Notes: generated by a model from the sequence alone, not told the origin. 64,000 nucleotides of DNA from Adineta steineri (GCA_905250115.1 CAJNOI010000096.1:62001-126000), one strand, 5' to 3'; numbered from the stretch's first letter, positions 13,866 to 25,506 are shown. Program-made: numbers and translations.

Positions 13866-15589
13866 ATGTTAAATGAAGAATTAACATCGAATATTAGCAA
13901 TGAAAAAGTTATTGATAATGCTATTCAAGTAAAAGATAATTTAAATAAAACAAATATTCTTTTAATTAATAAATTAGATCAATGTTATCTCATCATCTTA
14001 TTGTCAACCAAATATTGATAATAATATAAAAAAAGGAAATGAACTTCATCGACATTTAAAAGAACGACATATGATAATGATTGCATTAGGTGGAACTATT
14101 GGAACCGGTTTATTTTTAGCTTCTGGTCAAGCATTAGCTTCATCAGGCCCTGGTGGTTCTCTTACTTCTTATCTTATTATTTCTATTATGGTTTATTTTG
14201 TTATGACAAGTTTAGGTTTGTACTTTTTATTTTATTTCAATAAATTTTAGTTTTTGTTTTAATAATGTAGCTGAACTTTCAACGCAATATCCAATAAGTG
14301 GTTCATTTAATACATATGGAAGTCGTTTTGTTGATGAAGCATTTGGTTTTGCATTAGCATATAATTATTATTTTTCGTGGGTAGCAACGATTTCCGGTGA
14401 ATTAGTTGCTGCAGGAATAATTGTTGAATTTTGGTTACCTAATTTTCCAAGTATAATTTGGTCATTAGTAGGAATGACAATAATGTTTATATTAAATGGA
14501 TTTACAGTTAAAGGTTATGGCGAAGCTGAATATTGGTTTGCTATGATTAAAGTTCTAACTGTTATTATTTTTATTATTATTGGTGTTTTAGTTGATATTG
14601 GAGTTTTAGGTCACGAAAAAATTTATGGAAAAAATTGGAATATTAAAGGTGCTCCTTTTTATAAAGGTTTTGCTGGAATTATTACAACTTCAATTATTTC
14701 GGGATTTGCTTTTCAAGTAAAGAAATATTTTAATTTAAAATAAAAATAAATTTTGTGCTAGGGAACTGAAACAATTGGAATAGCAGCAGGTGAAAGTGAG
14801 AATCCTCGTCGTGACGTTCCACGTGCAATAAATGGAACAATTTGGCGTATTATTTTATTTTTTGTTGGATCAATAATAATAATGGGTTTAGTTATTCCAT
14901 ATAATCATAGTGGATTAGTACATGTTGGTGATGTTAAAAATGTAGCTGTATCACCATTTACACTTGTTTTTCTTAAATCAGGTATTAAACCAGCTGTTCA
15001 TATTATGAATGGTGTTATATTAACAACAATATTATCAGCTGGTAATTCGGGTCTTTATATTTGTACACGTATTTTATATTCATTAGCGAAAGAAAATAAA
15101 GCACCAAAACAATTTTGTTATTTAACAAAAGCAGGAATACCAATTTGGTCACTTTTATTTACAACAATACTTTCAACATCATTATTTGCTTTATCATTTA
15201 TTGGTAATCAAATTATTTATCAATGGTTAATTAATATAACTGGTGTGATGGGTTTTATAGCTTGGCTTGGAATTATATTTTCTCATTTCAGATTTCGTCA
15301 AGCATATATTTTACAAGGTTATTCATTAGATAATCTTGTTTATAAAGCATTTTTATATCCATATGGACAAATAATAGCAACAATATTGATATTTACATCA
15401 ATATTCGGACAAGGTTATTCAGCGTTTACAATAAAACCATTTAATTTTACTAATTTTTTATCAGCATATCTAACAATACCTGTCTTTTTAATTGTTTTTT
15501 TTATTTATAAATTTGTTAAAAAGACACGTTTTATACCTTTAAAAGAAATTGATCTTATTAAGGATTCTATTCAATTACGTCAATCATAA
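13866..15589 (+). CDS. amino acid permease, YAT-type (APC superfamily)
   Basis: Four exons (13866-13928, 13978-14215, 14271-14716, 14762-15589) joined by 45-55 nt introns give 524 residues in frame. The 49-nt first intron removes what would otherwise be a frameshift before the conserved cytosolic segment HRHLKERHMIMIALGG. The protein then follows the amino acid permease plan of about 12 membrane helices: IALGGTIGTGLF in helix 1, AELSTQYPISGSF in helix 2, FQGTETIGIAAGES in helix 6, and SAGNSGLYICTRILYSLAKE in helix 8. These motifs are typical of the YAT/bacterial-fungal branch that imports amino acids with protons at the plasma membrane. Animals normally lack this branch, so acquisition from a microbe is likely, with introns gained later. 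The specific substrate cannot be read from sequence. Confidence 0.85.
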
Positions 15590-15703
15590 AAATATATTTT
15601 GATTTATTTTAATAAAATTATTAATTATTATTCACAAAAATAATCATTGAATCTCGATCGGATGAAAATGTATCAGGTAGGGTATGAACAAGAATACATA
15701 TAT
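15507..15703. repeat. direct repeat copy 1 (permease tail plus F-box tail)
   Basis: Contains the permease C-terminal codons and 3' flank. Three parts recur at 17441-17548 in the same order and orientation: 15507-15547 matches 17441-17481, about 15584-15613 matches about 17479-17506, and 15664-15703 matches 17509-17548. On the minus strand the last part still encodes the tail ILVHTLPDTFS seen at the end of the F-box gene that stops at 17505, so it is a C-terminal remnant of that gene. Confidence 0.75.
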
Positions 15704-15973
15704 ACTACGATGAACGTATGTACTAAATATATTTATCGATATGAATCATTTAAGTAAGGATTTATTAAGTAAAGAATCAAATGATGTTTATTCAAGATAC
15801 ATGAAATCCAACAAAATAAACAGAAAAAAAGTAGTTCAGCCTACACAATAGCTTGTTTTCAATCAAAATATGATAAACTTGTTCAATAAAACATAAATAA
15901 GCCCTAATAGTAACAGAAAAGAACAAATGTCTACTAAATTAAAATAAAAAACCACAGGTATCTTATTGATTTT

Positions 15974-16194
15974 TTATTGATCAGCATAATAATAATCGAC
16001 GAAATGGTGTTGGAATAATATATGTAAACAGATCTTTTCATTGTCTCTTAATGCATCTGTGATATCAAGTGATACCAAATATTCACTAAATGACGCTTGA
16101 CTACGTGAACGATTTGTAAAATTTATTTTAATATAATCGTGCTCCAATTCATTGCGATCGAATTTCTTTAAGATGAATTCCAAGAGAGTAATCC
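15974..16194 (-). pseudogene. C-terminal gene remnant cut by a TIR element
   Basis: An open minus-strand frame of about 73 codons runs from the edge of the inverted-repeat element (WITLLEFILKKFDRNE...) to a stop at 15974 (...HHFVDYYYADQ). It has no natural start at its upstream end, where the element begins, so it is read as the last piece of a gene whose 5' part was displaced or lost. The composition looks coding and the product is probably soluble. I do not recognise the family. It could instead be a chance open frame. Confidence 0.4.
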
Positions 16195-17183
16195 AGGTCG
16201 AGCAATCCGGTCTGGAAACGGCCGGTTCTATGGCATTCCGGAGGTTTCATGGAAGCAGTATTCCGCGTCAGAATTCATCGGAATTTTCTGCCGTCTTCCC
16301 CTTCATATCTGTTAGGTCTTCTCTTTGAATGTATATACATACGGCGCACAAAGCAAAAAATGAAAACTAATCTTACCTTAGTAAGTCTTCAATCAGGATG
16401 TTTATTTTATGAAAAGAAAATAAACAGCAAAAACAAGGGACACGCAATGATAATGGAGAGGGATGAAAAGGAAGAGACGGGATAGATGAGGCAAAAACAA
16501 GTGATGTGGACTAGGACAAAAGATGAACTAGATATCAAAACATGAACTAGAGAGAAAAACAAAATAAGAGAAAATATATAGCGGGAGAGAGAAAAGAGAA
16601 GAACGAATAGAAGCTGGTGAGAAACTACGAAGACATTGAGAAGGGGGGGGGGGGAAGCATATAGAAATTTGATCACGAGCGTGATCAAATAAGTTGGCAG
16701 TAACTTTGTAATAAGTGTTGCTGCTAACAATATCCCACCGGAAGGGTGGGTGTGAGTGTGTGCGTGAGTGTGCGAAGGTAAGTGTGTGAATAAGGATGTA
16801 GGTGAAGGTAAAGGTGTGGGAAAGCGCGGGAATATTTTTGTAGTTTCCGTTTGCTGGGTGCTTGATGAGTAGTAATCCATCGATTTCCGAGGTGTTCTTG
16901 TGGAAAAGTGCTTTAATATTGCTTCGGTCGAACCATTTTAATTCAATTTTCCATCGGATATTGCTGATTTCTTAACGGATCCTGGCAGGATACAGTGATG
17001 TTCCGCGGTATTTCTGAATCGTATCCGGTGAATTTCCAATATAGTTCCGGCTTATGGATACGGCCGAAATTCTAAGGATACGGTACGGTGATTTCCGTCC
17101 CAGAATACTGCTTCCACTTCCGTAGTTTTTTCGGTTCGTTCCTGACAGTTTCCTCCGAATATGCAAGCCGGAAAGTTCGACCT
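16195..17183. mobile_element. non-autonomous DNA element with diverged terminal inverted repeats
   Basis: The termini AGGTCGAGCAATCCGG (16195-16210) and, reversed, AGGTCGAACTTTCCGG (17183-17168) match at most positions. Subterminal blocks also match in inverted order, including GGAAGCAGTATTC near 16250 and its reverse complement near 17105. The ends are G+C richer than the surroundings. The middle holds low-complexity sequence: a run of 12 G at 16643-16654 and a GTG-rich tract at 16745-16780. No transposase is encoded, and a target-site duplication is not clear. Superfamily unknown. Confidence 0.6.
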
Positions 17184-17440
17184 AAGTATGGTCAAACTTT
17201 ATAAAAAATGTTTTTTGTAAAAAAAGTGATCCTTCGTTTAAAAAAATTGGTACTTAAAAACATTTTTCAAAAACTAACACCAGATTCAAGTTCCTCGTCC
17301 TCGGCAAGAGTATTCTTGATGTTTTTTAAAATAAAATAGATAGAATTTGCTGTAATATAATTTGCTGCAATCTGATTGGATTATGCAAACAAAGTTTAAG
17401 CATTGTAACGCGCCTGTTACCCTTTCTTTCAGAAAAGGGA

Positions 17441-17548
17441 ATAAATTTGTTAAAAAGACACGTTTTATACCTTTAAAAGAATCATGAAAATATTTTCATT
17501 TATTTTAAGAAAATGTATCAGGTAGGGTATAAATAAGAATGCATGTAT
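17441..17548. repeat. direct repeat copy 2 (permease tail plus F-box tail)
   Basis: A shortened second copy of 15507-15703, internally deleted. It carries a fragment of the permease C-terminus (VKKTRFIPLK) that is not part of any gene here, followed by the real 3' end of the F-box gene. The two copies bracket about 1.7 kb of unrelated sequence, suggesting a tandem duplication or an insertion that duplicated its target. Confidence 0.75.
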
Positions 17549-18618
17549 AGTTATCTTTAGATATATAATCACATTGAATAAACCATTGATGTTTTTCAAG
17601 CCAGAATCGAGTACGAAATGAATTAATCAGTTGATCAATTCTTTGTTGAGTATTTTTTTCATCACAAAAATGTATATGCATTTTTAAACGAAAAATTTTT
17701 AGTTTAGATAAAAAATCATTTATGATTCTACTCCATCGATATCCATCATAATCAATATAAGATGTATTCACTATTAAATGAGTTAAGTTAGGTAATGATT
17801 TTAACATAGTTGTTAACACATATGATGATTGAATATTTGATAATTTTAATATTGTTATTGATAGAAATAATGGTAGTAGTCCCGAATAAGAATCAGTTAA
17901 CTTGTTCAAAGATATATCAAGACTCTGAAGGTAAGGTGTATGTTAACAAAGAGGAACGATATCACTCATTGACCAATCTAGACATGAGATTAACACATTT
18001 AAGAGATGACGAAACTACTGTTGGTAGACAAAAACTATTTTGTATTTCTATACAACAATGTGTTAATGTAGATAGACTCCAAATACTGTTAGAAAAATCG
18101 AGTGAATTCATGAAGTTTGAATGACATTTAACTATTTTAAGATAAGTGAGATGTGGAAGATTTTGACAATCAATTATTATCTTATGTAATCTTTGTTTCG
18201 TATTGATATAACATAATGAAATTGATCGTAAATAAATCAATTGAGTAAGAACAAGACCAGAAAAAACGAACAAATCCATTTCTTCACAATTTTCATTATT
18301 GATGTATGACAAACGTAATGAAATTATTTGTTCGACAATTGATGAAAGAAACGGTTTTGAGGAAAAATTAAATTGATATTGAAAAACTAAACGATCATCA
18401 AGATGACAATCTCGATAATAAGATAAAAGAAGAATATTGACACGATTGTTCAAATTATAGAATGCTCGGAAAAGAGTAACAACATCAAGATATTCAAATA
18501 AATCGAGTAATAATTCATTTGCCAACGCTTCTAACATCATCATTTGCAACTTTTCGTGTCTTCTGTTAATAAAAGTTAAAGCAACAAAAATCTTATAAAT
18601 ATTGTCTATCACAAACAT
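17505..18618 (-). CDS. F-box protein of the bdelloid-type family
   Basis: Exon 1 (18618-17974) and exon 2 (17924-17505) give up to 354 residues. An F-box lies near the N-terminus (LEALANELLLDLFEYLDVVTLF). It is followed by irregular leucine-rich, repeat-like sequence (SLRLSY, LTYLKIVKC, LTHLIVNTSYID) and the terminal DYTCILIYTLP-type block. The start is uncertain: the cluster of three Met at residues 26-28 (18543-18535) is nearer the F-box than the first Met at 18618. The frames join only if a 49-nt intron with the weak donor GTCAAT and a normal CTTCAG acceptor is removed; otherwise the gene is frameshifted. Likely role is an SCF ubiquitin-ligase adaptor, by family. Two similar genes are in this window. 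Confidence 0.7.
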
Positions 18619-19171
18619 AATAAAGAAGATAACGTTTCACCGTCCTATTTCTGCGTAAAACATCATAGAACAATCCTTTTATTTCTACTATTGACATAAC
18701 GAATTATATATTCTCTTCGAAATTAACAATTCATTTATTCGTTCACATAATTTATTACTTAAACGATAATTATACGAAGTTAAATATCAAACGTCATTAA
18801 ATGCCTAATCTTGGAGCGATAACATATTACTAATTATGTTCAAAAAATATATGAATGAATATATACATAGATTGAAGGTGGGTGAGTGTGAATTTGAAAT
18901 AAAATCAATAGTCCCATCCATACCCTATTTTAAGTCATTTCATACAACAGTTGTGTATTTTCTATTGTTAAAACGACAAAATGTGCTTTGTCATCGTTCT
19001 GTTCTCTTTTCTTTTTCATTCTTTCCATGTCTTCGTACATGATGACGAAGCAAAAAAAAATGCAATATCAACGTGCGTGTATAATTTCTCTTCTTGTATA
19101 TAAATACTATTGGTAACATATAACTTGTTCTCTTTCTCCAATAGTCTGACTTTTATTCACACACAAGATCG
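18619..19171. promoter_or_regulatory. divergent promoter region (F-box / GST)
   Basis: The spacer between divergent genes. A TATA-like TATATAAATA lies at 19097-19106, 66 bases before the GST ATG, consistent with transcription start about 30 bases further on. A GTG-rich stretch (GGTGGGTGAGTGTGAA) is at about 18877-18892, similar to other copies in the window. Confidence 0.5.
19097..19106 (+). promoter_or_regulatory. TATA-like box of the GST gene
   Basis: TATATAAATA, 66 bases upstream of the GST start codon on the same strand. Confidence 0.45.
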
Positions 19172-19789
19172 ATGTCGATATACAAACTTCATTATTTTAA
19201 TTTTCGTGGTCGTGGTGAATTAGCTCGTTTAGTATTTGCTGCTGCTGGTCAAACATTTGAAGATATTCGTTATGAACGTAATGAATGGCCATCAAACAAA
19301 TCTAAAATGCCATTAGGTCAAATGCCTGTTTTGGAATTTAATGGTACTCAACTACCACAATCAATAACTGTTGCTCGTTTTCTTGCTAAACAATTTCAAT
19401 TAGCTGGGAAAGATAATCTGGAACAAGCTAAAGTTGACGCTGTTGTTGATACAATTGCTGATTTAATAGTAAAATATTCTCCAGCTCGTTGGGAACCAGA
19501 TGAAACAAAAAAAAAAGAACTTTTGAAAAAATTTTTTGCCGAAGATTTAGATAAACATTTACAAGATTTAGATGTTTTACGTAAATTATATGGTGATGGT
19601 GGACCTTTTTTCGTTGGTAATCATTTAACATTAGCAGATTTATATTTCTACAATACAGGACAAAATCTTCTTCAAATGGATGAAAATTCTTTAAATAATT
19701 ATCCATGGTTAAAACAAAATCGTGAAGAAGTTGAAAAACAACCAAAAATTGCAGAATATATCAAAAATCGACCAGATATGCCATATTAA
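19172..19789 (+). CDS. sigma-class glutathione S-transferase
   Basis: Single-exon gene of 205 residues, the normal length for cytosolic GSTs. The N-terminal thioredoxin-like half begins MSIYKLHYFNFRGRGE with the catalytic Tyr at residue 8. The glutathione-binding loop GQMPVLEF carries the cis-proline, followed by LPQSITVARFLAK. The helical C-terminal half holds DNLEQAKVDAVVD and the structural NHLTLADLY motif. Sigma-class enzymes conjugate glutathione to electrophiles such as lipid peroxidation products, and some isomerise prostaglandin H2; which applies here cannot be told. A TATA-like box precedes the gene. A stress or desiccation-defence role would fit a rotifer but is inference. Confidence 0.95.
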   Translation: MSIYKLHYFNFRGRGELARLVFAAAGQTFEDIRYERNEWPSNKSKMPLGQMPVLEFNGTQLPQSITVARFLAKQFQLAGKDNLEQAKVDAVVDTIADLIVKYSPARWEPDETKKKELLKKFFAEDLDKHLQDLDVLRKLYGDGGPFFVGNHLTLADLYFYNTGQNLLQMDENSLNNYPWLKQNREEVEKQPKIAEYIKNRPDMPY

Positions 19790-20281
19790 CTTTTTTTTTC
19801 ATTATTCTTGTAAGATAATTTTAATAGATTATTAAAAGAACGACTAAAATTATAATTTTCTCTCAATAATGAACATAATTGTCGTCTTTGCTCGTATGTA
19901 TTACATTAATTAAAGATAATATTTTATCTTTCAAGCTAAGACAAAAATACACAAGAAACTACAAACGAAAATGATTTTTTAATTATTAAAATCAATGTTT
20001 TTTCTTTAGATAGAGAGATTTTACTATTAATAAGTTTTGTGTTAATCTATTTGTTATTGTTGATGTAACATGGAATTGTGAGATAGAATTCGTTTTTGTG
20101 ATATTATTTTTTGATATCGAAGTTGATTGTTAATCTATGGAGAAAACTAATAATAAGATTTCGAATTGTTAATCTAAACTGTTACTTACATATTGTTTCA
20201 GTTGTGAATCTATGTGAGATCCTCTACTATACATAGATTAGAAAATATATACGTTTTAATCTATAATACAATTAGTGTCAC
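19790..20281. other. intergenic spacer between convergent genes
   Basis: AT-rich, no coding signal recognised. It should hold the two 3' UTRs. The minus-strand gene ends at 20282 in a codon that overlaps a good donor (AAT/GTAAGTG), so a further short exon here cannot be excluded. Confidence 0.4.
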
Positions 20282-23200
20282 TTACATTGGCCTGTTGTTT
20301 ACTGATGATCCTAAAGTATTGGCACTGAGTGTTTGTTGAAGATTAAGTAAATGTATAATTATTCCCGAATAGAGTGCGGAAGATGTATTTATTTGTTGAT
20401 TTTCAAGTTTTTCTAATAGTTTGACAACTGTTTCATCTATAGTATATGGTGAAGATGCTGGTAACAATGTAATCATAACACCAGTCATTGTATCGTGTTG
20501 AACACTATATATCCTATTACAGTAGAGACGTGTTTGTGATACATTCAATGCATATGATAAATCAAACAAGATTGTTTTTGATAAATAATTATTAGTCGGA
20601 TCAATTGTTTGATTAAACTTTCGATTGAAGACTAAATAAATTGTTTTTGGAATGTCTGTATTTTGATGTGCAATAAACATACACCCAGCTACTAATTCAT
20701 ATGGACCAAGATCGAGTATCGATGGTGTTGAATATGATAGAGTAACATTATTGAACAATTCGTTAAGTAAACTCTTCATACTAACAAAAAACTTAATTTC
20801 TGTTCGACGAATACCAAATATAATATGATATCGAATAAAATGAGGATAAATACATGCATTTGATGGAATTGAAAGATGAAATTGAGAAGGTTTTTCATTA
20901 TTCCAATTAAAATTTAATGTTGAAAGAGAATCAAATGGAGGATAACGCCATAGATTTTCAAATATAAGATAACCTTCCGTAGCTATTTCAAGTGTAAATA
21001 TACCAATATCTAGTTGTAATGCTGGCCGAAGAGCAAGATCAATTTTAATCTTATCTTGAAAATCTCCTTCTATTGGATGATTATTACGTAAAAGTGTTTG
21101 ATTATATTTTTTTGTTGTACTTCCTTCTCTACTAATTAATGTTAAATTTGTTTCCAATTTATAATCAACACCAACTGTTAGATTATTAATTGTATTAACT
21201 TCGATATGCCATGGAATAGATACTGAAAATGAAAGACCTATATCAAATGGAATATTCCCAATAGTAAATGGAATTGAATTTATAATAGGAATTGATGGAA
21301 ATGATAAATTACCACTAAAAATACTTGAATAATTAGCGATAATAGAAAAATCCATATTAACTAAAATACTTGAAGAAATACGTACAGTAAGATAATCTAA
21401 TATTAATGAATTATCTTTATGAACAAGATCAATTTGAATAAGACTATAATCATAGGCAGCCCAACAATTAATACAAGTCAAATCAATACCCAATGATCGA
21501 CCTTCATCACACATTCGACATATATAATCTTGTTGAGAATCTTTTGTTGGACATAAACTATCACAAGTATTTGAATAGAGTTTTTGAGGATGAAATGCTT
21601 CGGCATGATTCATATCATAGTTCCATGATCCAATCGTTTGTGTTGAAATAGAAAATCGATTAGTTTTAGTTGTACATTGTCTAGAATACCAATATTTACA
21701 CCAATCATATTCAAAATAATAGTCAGAAAATGACGCTGGAACTGAAGATAAAGTATATGTACACATTCCACTAGAATCAATTCTACATTGAAATAGATCA
21801 ATATCACTATCAGGCAAGAAATAATTATAACGTCGAAGTTTTATTTTTAAAAGATCATTGAGATTATCAAAATTAGCAGTTGTCCATGTAAGTATTAATA
21901 ATTGTGATGGGAAAAACCATTCGTCTACAGATGGAAATGTTGGATGTAAATACGGTCGAGTAGGAATAAAGAAATTATTTGTTGATTGTTTACAATTTAA
22001 TGATAACCAAGATGTACAATCTTAATCAAATATATAATAATAATAATAAAATCAATAATTTCAATTTAACTTACAATCAAATTCAAAATAATAATATTTG
22101 TCATTATCAGTTCTATCTAATGATGAAAAAATCGTATAATTATATCCATTAGCTATGGCTGATACTGTAAATGTATCTAATATAGCATCAATTATTACTG
22201 ATAAACGTACGCGACGAAATCGAACAGTAATAGTTGTTGAGAAGTCAAAATTATGACTTTCCCATATTATCGGAACTAAATCACCTGGATAATAGACATC
22301 GTTCAAAGTAGGTGAAGATCGTAGAATGATCGATGGACGAGTTGAAATATGAAAGGTCGCACTTTCTCTCTCATAAGACAAAAGTTTACGTGTGAAAGAA
22401 AATTGTAAATAGTATTGATAATGTGAAGATGTTTCCAATGATGGTGGAATAATGTATGTTATTTGTTGAACATTGATATACGTTTTCATTTTATCTATTT
22501 CAATATCCAACCACATAGTTCGTTTTCGATTCAGTGTAATTTTAAGATCAGTCATTTCGTCGATGTTCGAATATGACCATCGTATATTAATCATTTCTCC
22601 AGGATAGAAAATTTCATTACCATGAGGTGTAAGTGGAATAAAGGACCATGAAGTGGATGATACGCTTGCACCAGGTACTGTAACTACCGCTCGTTTATTG
22701 CGAGATATTGTTGGTGTTTTTGAACTACTTTGTTCTAATGTGAGACTCATTTTGATGTTAGAAAAACAAACAAGTGAACTTAGATTAGTATCATTTAATG
22801 TTTTGATAATAATTTGTTTCTTTTTCAATTGAAATAATATTAGACGTTGAATAATTATTATTGGTTTCTGTGTTGTTTCATTGAGACAGTTCCATTCTGT
22901 ACCACCACTAACAAATTTAGCTGATGAAGAAAGCCATTTTTTATAAATAATTGAAGCATTTGATGCCGAATTAAAGGTCAATTTGAGTTGTTGCAAAGGA
23001 CCAAATTGACATCGAACAGATTCCAGAGCGAGAATAACATCAAGAACAATACATGCTGTTGGATGTAGGTTACCGTCGGATTTAAGATTCATTTTATGAA
23101 TTTTTGTAAGAAAATCTTTTCCACGACGAATAACTGGTTTGTTTAGATCGAAGATTTCTTGAAAAATATTCGAATGAATTGGAAAACCTGTCGTAGAATC

Positions 23201-23311
23201 AACATGATTCACTTTACTTCTTGTAAAATTAAGAAAAGAATCAAATGAAGGACGACCCATTATAAAATGTGATTGAAACAAGATAAATACAAGAAGAAAA
23301 ACAATAAACAT
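20282..23311 (-). CDS. large secreted protein with three YPG-type beta domains
   Basis: Exon 1 (23311-22075) and exon 2 (22020-20282), split by a 54-nt intron, give 991 residues. The first 18 residues (MFIVFLLVFILFQSHFIM) are a signal peptide. RNKR near residue 206 is a possible furin site. After it come three related beta-type modules, each opening with an aromatic-rich phrase: FYPGEMINIRWSYS, VYYPGDLVPIIWESH and WFFPSQLLILTWTTAN. This resembles the wedge modules of fungal Ser/Thr-rich GPI-anchored proteins. Next is a Cys-rich patch (CDSLC, CRMC, CINCW), then a long beta-rich part (PFTIGNIPFDIGLSFSVSIPW). Near the end is a block like DLSYALNVSQTRLYCNRIYSV, reminiscent of SEA-like modules. 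No transmembrane anchor is evident. Function unknown; an extracellular structural or adhesive role is a guess. Confidence 0.75.
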
Positions 23312-24435
23312 GATTCAATTGTTAATATCTTAGTTTTATTTTAATGTGTATAAATATCAATTTTTGTTGTTATTTATTTGTGTGAATAATGTGAAAGAAA
23401 GAGAAAAATATTTATGAGTGTTATTGCCCTTTTTACTCATAGTTTATTATTATTTTTATTCAAATAGAAATATTCTCTTTTTATGACTAAGAAACAAAAT
23501 GTTACACTGATATGTTTAGATGAATGTAGATGTTTATTAAGTACATTAAACCATATATAAAACATCGCAATTACTGTTGATTTTTGATATGAGAGAGTAA
23601 GTTACATTATTCCAATGTTATCGTAATCGATTAAACGAATTTTGTGAAGAAATTGAAATGAGATGTATTACTATTCTCATAAACAATTAATGTACAATCT
23701 ATCCATCAGCGCCAACGCATATCGACGAAAGTTCTTTTGTATATTTATATATATAAAAACATGATTTTGTTCGTGATCTGCTAATAAAGAGTAATAGGAC
23801 TGATTTTATTTTGTTCTATATTGCGGCTGGAATGGTCGTAAAAAGCAATATATTCACGTCAAAAAATACGATAATATTCTTCTATTATTCTAGACTGATT
23901 TATTTATTGAAAAACCATTAGATGATGATTTCTTAGAAACTACTACGTAATCATTATGAGAACTAGTTGATGGTTGATAAAATTTAAAACATACAGTACT
24001 TTCTTTTACTTTAATAATCAAAAAAAAATTTTTCTTGTTAATAACAGATTCTGCATCGCACTGGTTAACTATGTGTCACAAATAATAGATTTTAAAAAAA
24101 CGAAAATAATGACTTGATATTTATCTTGAACTTGTATGGTCTAGGAACAAAAAAAATGTTATCAGTTGTCATCTTATCATTGTCTAACTACTCTCCGTTA
24201 ATCATACAACACTCTTCTGACTATTTTAATACTGATAAGAATCATCTTCATCATTCTTTCTCTCCTCGTGATATTTCGTTCTTTTGATTATACATATATA
24301 TAAACTTATATTTAGTGAATGATAAATATTATTAGACATGTGACATAGTTTAATACTTGATATTTTCTTTTACTTTATATATGTTAAAATTTTGTTTCAG
24401 ATTAGTACAATCATCATTGTTTATTAAACCATTTC
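23312..24435. promoter_or_regulatory. divergent intergenic region
   Basis: Separates the divergent secreted-protein and dioxygenase genes. A TATA-like run (TTTATATATATAAAA) lies near 23745-23758 and another AT run (ACATATATATAAAC) near 24293-24305. No coding signal recognised. Confidence 0.4.
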
Positions 24436-24890
24436 ATGTCTTCTTTACCATTGATAACGCCAACACCACCTCTTATTTCTCCTGTGACAAATTCCATTTC
24501 AGTTACAACATCTGATATAAATTCTTATCGAGAAAAAGGTTATCATATTGTTCCTAATCTTCTTTCTCCTTCTCAACTTGAACAATGGCGAACAATAATA
24601 TTTAGTGCAGTAGAAGATCGTGCAGATAAAAAATATAAATTTGCTAAAACAGATCAAGAAGATTGTACCAATATTGATTTAGATTATTATGATAATGTAT
24701 TTACACAACGTGTTAATTTATGGCAAACACATAATTCTGTTAAAGAACTATTATTAGAAAGTGGAAATGTTATTGGAAAAATTGCTGCTCAATTAGAAGG
24801 TGTTGATTGTATAAGAATATGGCATGATCAAGCATTAATTAAAGAATCTTTTGCAAATCCAACTGCTTGGTAAATTTAAAAATATCTTTT

Positions 24891-24921
<31 letters not shown>

Positions 24922-25506
24922 TGTTTGTAAAGGCATCTTGATGTCCCAAATTGGTCATTCACTACACTACATTCAATAAGTGTTTGGATAGCTTTAGATG
25001 ATGCAACATTGGAAAATGGTTGTATGTATTTTATGCCTGGATCAAATAAAGTAAGAATTATAGCAAATATTATTTTATTTCTATTCTTCTATTTTAAAGG
25101 TTGTTGAAGAACGATTTTATGCATCAAATAATAAATTTCCTGAAACAAAGATTGGAAAAAATCTTTCTGATGTATTTAATACTTATCCTGAATTAAAACA
25201 AAGACAGACAGTTCCTGTAGTGTTAAAAGCAGGAAGTGCTTCGTTTCATAGTGGTCATTTAATTCATGGTGCTGGTGCTAATATGACAACAGGAAGAAGA
25301 GCTGCAATGACTATTCAAATGTAAGAAAAAGAAAATATATCTCAAATATTATTAATTAAATTTTTATTTCTTTTAGGATGCCTGATAATATGATTTTTAA
25401 TGGGACACAAAATATTTTAACAAAAGAACAAATTGATGAATTAGAAATAGGTGTTTCACTTTTTAATAATGATAATTATAATCCGATTTTATATAAAAAT
25501 AAATAA
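24436..25506 (+). CDS. phytanoyl-CoA dioxygenase (PhyH) family oxygenase
   Basis: Four exons (24436-24869, 24933-25050, 25100-25320, 25377-25506) with GT-AG introns give 300 residues, a usual size for the family. It has the double-stranded beta-helix signature of Fe(II)/2-oxoglutarate oxygenases: N-terminal YREKGYHIVPNLLSPSQLEQW, the metal-binding HxD in WHLDVPNW (about residues 146-148), TLHSISVWIALDDATLENG, and the distal metal His in LIHGAGAN (about residue 240). A downstream Arg in TTGRRAAMTIQ could bind 2-oxoglutarate. These enzymes hydroxylate lipids or small molecules; the substrate is not predictable, and no peroxisomal C-terminal signal is seen (it ends YKNK). The first intron contains a TTTA microsatellite. 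Confidence 0.85.
24891..24922. repeat. (TTTA)n microsatellite in an intron
   Basis: About eight TTTA units inside the first intron of the PhyH-like gene. Confidence 0.85.

Noticed and set aside
16407-16880. Minus-strand open frame of 157 codons rich in HTHTHAH and Ser/Pro/Leu
   Set aside because: Product of GTG and G-run low-complexity DNA inside the TIR element, not a credible protein.
19428-19745. 105-codon open frame antisense to the GST gene
   Set aside because: It lies entirely within the GST coding sequence; the His/Asn/Leu-rich product is typical of an antisense shadow.
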